Assembly (NCBI GenBank): GCA_910588885.1
Contig: CAJUSQ010000017.1
Location: 1-32,534, forward strand
DNA from: an uncultured Lachnospiraceae bacterium
Lineage (GTDB): Bacteria > Bacillota > Clostridia > Lachnospirales > Lachnospiraceae
Reading direction: 5' to 3'
DNA: 32,534 bases
Every line of letters begins with the position of its first letter. Within the stretch, counting starts at the first letter, position 1. Of the stretch, positions 31,166 to 32,534 are shown in pieces. The notes below the pieces were generated by a model. It did no database searches. It was not told the origin of the DNA and saw nothing but the letters and a program-made list of their open reading frames with translations. A program made the position numbers and the translations under genes.

Positions 31166-31168
31166 CAT
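31073..31168 (-). CDS. Possible 31-residue hydrophobic peptide within R2
   Basis: The product begins MIFIDKFRRFST, continues with a hydrophobic stretch containing LIIFLALLQ and ends IRTL before TAA. A short charged N terminus and one membrane helix are the general form of type I toxin-antitoxin toxins or small membrane peptides. No clear ribosome site precedes the ATG, and the R3 terminator lies only about 30 bp upstream. In favour, the ALLQ codons differ between copies only in synonymous ways (GCT/GCC, TTG/CTA/CTG/CTT). Against, start codons are not conserved and R3 has an in-frame TGA. Treat as a hypothesis. Confidence 0.3.
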   Translation of the reverse strand: MIFIDKFRRFSTFLLWYSLIIFLALLQIRTL

Positions 31169-31192
31169 TTTGACGTTTTTTATAAAGGTTCG

Positions 31193-31340
31193 AGGACAAA
31201 AAGAAGAAGCCTCCCGGGAAAGGAGGCTCCAAGCATATGGTTGTCCCGTTACAGTGTGCGTATCTGCAACAGGGCTAAGAAGATAATCAGAGAATATCAT
31301 AGGGGACATGTCGAAAACCTGCGAATATTGTCGATTAAAA
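31193..31340 (-). repeat. Repeat element copy R3 (subfamily A)
   Basis: The hairpin AGCCTCC/GGAGGCT (31208-31228) has a minus-strand TTCTTCTTTTT tail, a strong terminator. The box block is at 31309-31338 (TGTCGAAAAC to TGTCGATTAA, all three CGA present). The peptide frame has a TGA in the middle, caused by TGG to TGA relative to R2. Confidence 0.8.
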
Positions 31341-31599
31341 ATTTTAAAAAAAATTCAATTTAGGGCTTGCAGTCAGGCAAAAAAAATTATACAATATACT
31401 CATATATAGCAACTATATATAAAGTTTTCTTCCGCGCCCAGACGTCCTTCCTATTATTCTTATGGGCAACGAGCCAAAGGGACATGGCAGAATCAGAAAC
31501 AAACAGTTGTTCTGATTTTGCCATGTCCCTTTGGTTTACAGGACGGAACCATTCCTTCTGGCTTTTGAGGGGATAACAGGAAAGTTTTCCTTATGGTCA
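31341..31599. other. Spacer between repeat subfamilies with a long stem-loop
   Basis: No gene is seen. An AT-rich stretch with TATATAG/CTATATA inverted repeats (about 31403-31420) is followed by an almost perfect 25-bp stem (31474-31498 with 31510-31534, one G-T pair, 11-base loop). The two element subfamilies lie on either side. Confidence 0.6.
31474..31534. repeat. 25-bp inverted repeat
   Basis: The left arm begins CCAAAGGGACATGGCAG and the right arm ends CCATGTCCCTTTGG; all 25 positions pair, one as G-T. No T run follows on either strand. It could be the terminal inverted repeats of a deleted mobile element brought together, a structured RNA or a transcription barrier between repeat groups. 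Confidence 0.6.
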
Positions 31600-31750
31600 T
31601 ATAACGAAAGGGGCCTCCCGGGGTAGGGAGGCCCAATTAGTATATATAGTGTCCCGCCACAGCGCACGTTACTGAAGCAGGGCTAAGAAGACAATCAAAA
31701 CATAACACAATTCCAATGTCGAATATCCGCAAAATTTGTCGATAAAAATT
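31600..31750 (-). repeat. Repeat element copy R4 (subfamily B)
   Basis: Subfamily B hairpin GGGCCTCCC/GGGAGGCCC with loop GGGGTA is at 31611-31634. The minus-strand tail is poorer in T than in subfamily A. The box block is at 31717-31746 (TGTCGAATAT first, central CGCAAAA, TGTCGATAAA last). The peptide frame IFIDKFCGYSTLELCYVLIVFLALLQ closes at TAA but has no canonical start. Confidence 0.8.
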
Positions 31751-31839
31751 GTTTAGAGTCACAAATATGGAATTTTACAGCTGTTAGGAAAAAATAAGAT
31801 TGAAATGCAAAAAGAGAATAATAGGAAAAAGATAGACAG

Positions 31840-31990
31840 AAAAAGTGAAGGGGCCTCCCGGGGTAGGGAGGCCCAAATTGGTATATAATAGTGTCCTGCC
31901 GCAGCGCACATAACTGAAGCAGGGCTAAGAAGACAATCAAAAGATAACATAAACCCAATGACGAAAACACGCGAAATTTGTCGATTACGA
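31840..31990 (-). repeat. Repeat element copy R5 (subfamily B)
   Basis: The hairpin is at 31851-31874, identical in sequence to that of R4. A perfect TATAAT on the plus strand (31884-31889) follows the hairpin. The box block is at 31959-31988; its first box is TGACGAA, still within the TGNCGAA form. The peptide frame IVIDKFRVFSSLGLCYLLIVFLALLQ has a possible TTG start and runs on through the hairpin. Confidence 0.8.
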
Positions 31991-32139
31991 TCAAATTGCA
32001 GAAAAAAGTAATACAAGCCCTGTTCGGGAGGAAAACAGCAAAAGCATTCGGAAGGAGCTTTAACCGGAGGTTTCGAAACAGGATGAATAAGAAAAAGGGA
32101 ATGAAAACAGAAGGGAAATAAAAGGAAGAAAATAAAAGG

Positions 32140-32290
32140 AAAGGAAAGGGGCCTCCCGGGGTAGGGAGGCCCAAATTGGTATATAATAGTGTCCCGCCGC
32201 AGCGCACGTTACTGGGGCAGGGCTAAGAAGACAACAAAAACATAACATGAAGTGAATGTCAAAAACACGCGAAATTTGTCGATTAAATAA
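32140..32290 (-). repeat. Repeat element copy R6 (subfamily B)
   Basis: The hairpin is at 32149-32172, with TATAAT on the plus strand at 32182-32187. The box block is at 32257-32286; the first box is degraded (TGTCAAA), the other two keep CGA. The peptide frame IDKFRVFLTFTSCYVFVVFLALPQ closes at TAA without a start codon. This is the most diverged copy in the peptide region. Confidence 0.8.
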
Positions 32291-32486
32291 AAAAGACGGA
32301 AATGGCCGCTTTTAAAGGATTACATAATATATAGGAAGAAGCTCATGCTGCCATAAATGGTTTGGGAGACGAAGGGGAACAGGGGGCGCTGCTGTGAAGG
32401 CTGTGAAAAATACAAGGGATGTTTTTGTTCGCTTCCGGGCCGTGCACTGTGCTGGACGGCCACAGGCCAATACGGGAATGGAGCCA
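32291..32486. other. Gene-free stretch after the repeat array
   Basis: No frame here has a credible start, ribosome site or family resemblance. The stretch is purine-rich at about 32330-32420 and ends in a structured region at the window edge. It may belong to a gene or RNA that continues beyond the window. Confidence 0.35.
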
Positions 32487-32531
32487 GAATCCGGCCTCTT
32501 GCCGTAAGGCAACTTTAAATAGGCCGGATTC
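32487..32531. other. Nested stem-loops at the window end
   Basis: An outer 11-bp perfect stem, GAATCCGGCCT (32487-32497) with AGGCCGGATTC (32521-32531), encloses a perfect inner hairpin, TTGCC-GTAA-GGCAA (32499-32512). It could be a terminator, a structured RNA or an element end. The window stops 3 bases later, so it cannot be resolved. Confidence 0.5.
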
Positions 32532-32534
32532 GTT

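Noticed and set aside
31695..32207. 170-residue minus-strand reading frame across R4-R6
   Set aside because: It runs through two hairpins and repeat boundaries, has low-complexity Phe/Ser content and no family resemblance; it is a chance frame over the repeats.
30746..32290. CRISPR array
   Set aside because: Repeated units are about 145 bp, similar rather than identical, and separated by gaps of very different length; no short repeats with uniform spacers and no cas genes.
32312..32512. 66-residue minus-strand frame at the window end
   Set aside because: No ribosome site, Pro/Arg-rich composition, and it overlaps the nested stems; not supported as a gene.
1..32534. tRNA genes
   Set aside because: I looked for TTCGA-containing T arms with paired acceptor ends on both strands and saw none; GTTCGAA hits at about 3242 and in the LexA region are within a gene or operator.

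Overview
The window looks like a chromosomal segment of a spore-forming anaerobic Clostridia species, most likely Lachnospiraceae. The signs are sporulation genes (SpoIID and a SpoIIQ-like protein), a rubredoxin-first rubrerythrin beside a PerR-type regulator, two radical SAM enzymes including an anaerobic ribonucleotide reductase activator, a class B sortase, and a long Firmicutes-type SRP RNA. Most of the window is dense housekeeping sequence. Only the last 1.8 kb (30.7-32.5 kb) is clearly accessory in character.

Layout. 0.1-4.3 kb (+): a phosphate module of Na/Pi cotransporter, OmpR-type response regulator and sensor kinase, preceded by a PhoP-box-like pair of TTTACA repeats. 4.3-9.8 kb (-): a large repeat-containing surface protein overlapped by its class B sortase, then an aminotransferase with its own promoter. 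10.2-11.1 kb (+): a Ca/Na antiporter. 11.3-15.5 kb (+): metG-tatD-rsmA-tfoX-like operon. 15.6-17.7 kb (-): a DUF4130 protein and a radical SAM/HhH protein, a putative DNA repair pair, whose promoter is flanked by two LexA-like boxes. 17.8-21.8 kb (+): a RdgB/HAM1-like NTP pyrophosphatase, a UroD-family methyltransferase, SpoIID behind a sigma-E-like promoter, and a SpoIIQ-like degenerate M23 protein. 22.0-25.1 kb: GIY-YIG protein (+) convergent with hemolysin III (-), then a DEAD-box RNA helicase (+) with a structured leader. 25.1-26.1 kb (-): rubrerythrin and PerR, each preceded by a PerR-box-like palindrome. 26.3-29.1 kb: a low-complexity protein of unknown function (+), a GNAT acetyltransferase and an NrdG-type activase (both -). 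29.4-30.7 kb (+): tadA, SRP RNA and a PsiE-like membrane protein.

The last 1.8 kb has no convincing conventional gene. It holds six dispersed copies of a roughly 145-bp element in two subfamilies. Each copy has a CCCGGG-containing terminator-like hairpin, a conserved central segment that can encode a short hydrophobic peptide on the minus strand, and a 30-bp block in which CGA recurs every 10 bp, resembling tandem Spo0A boxes. I do not recognise this element; it is the best candidate here for something undescribed. The second candidate is the apparent SOS control of the radical SAM/DUF4130 pair. All calls come from reading the sequence; no database search was run.
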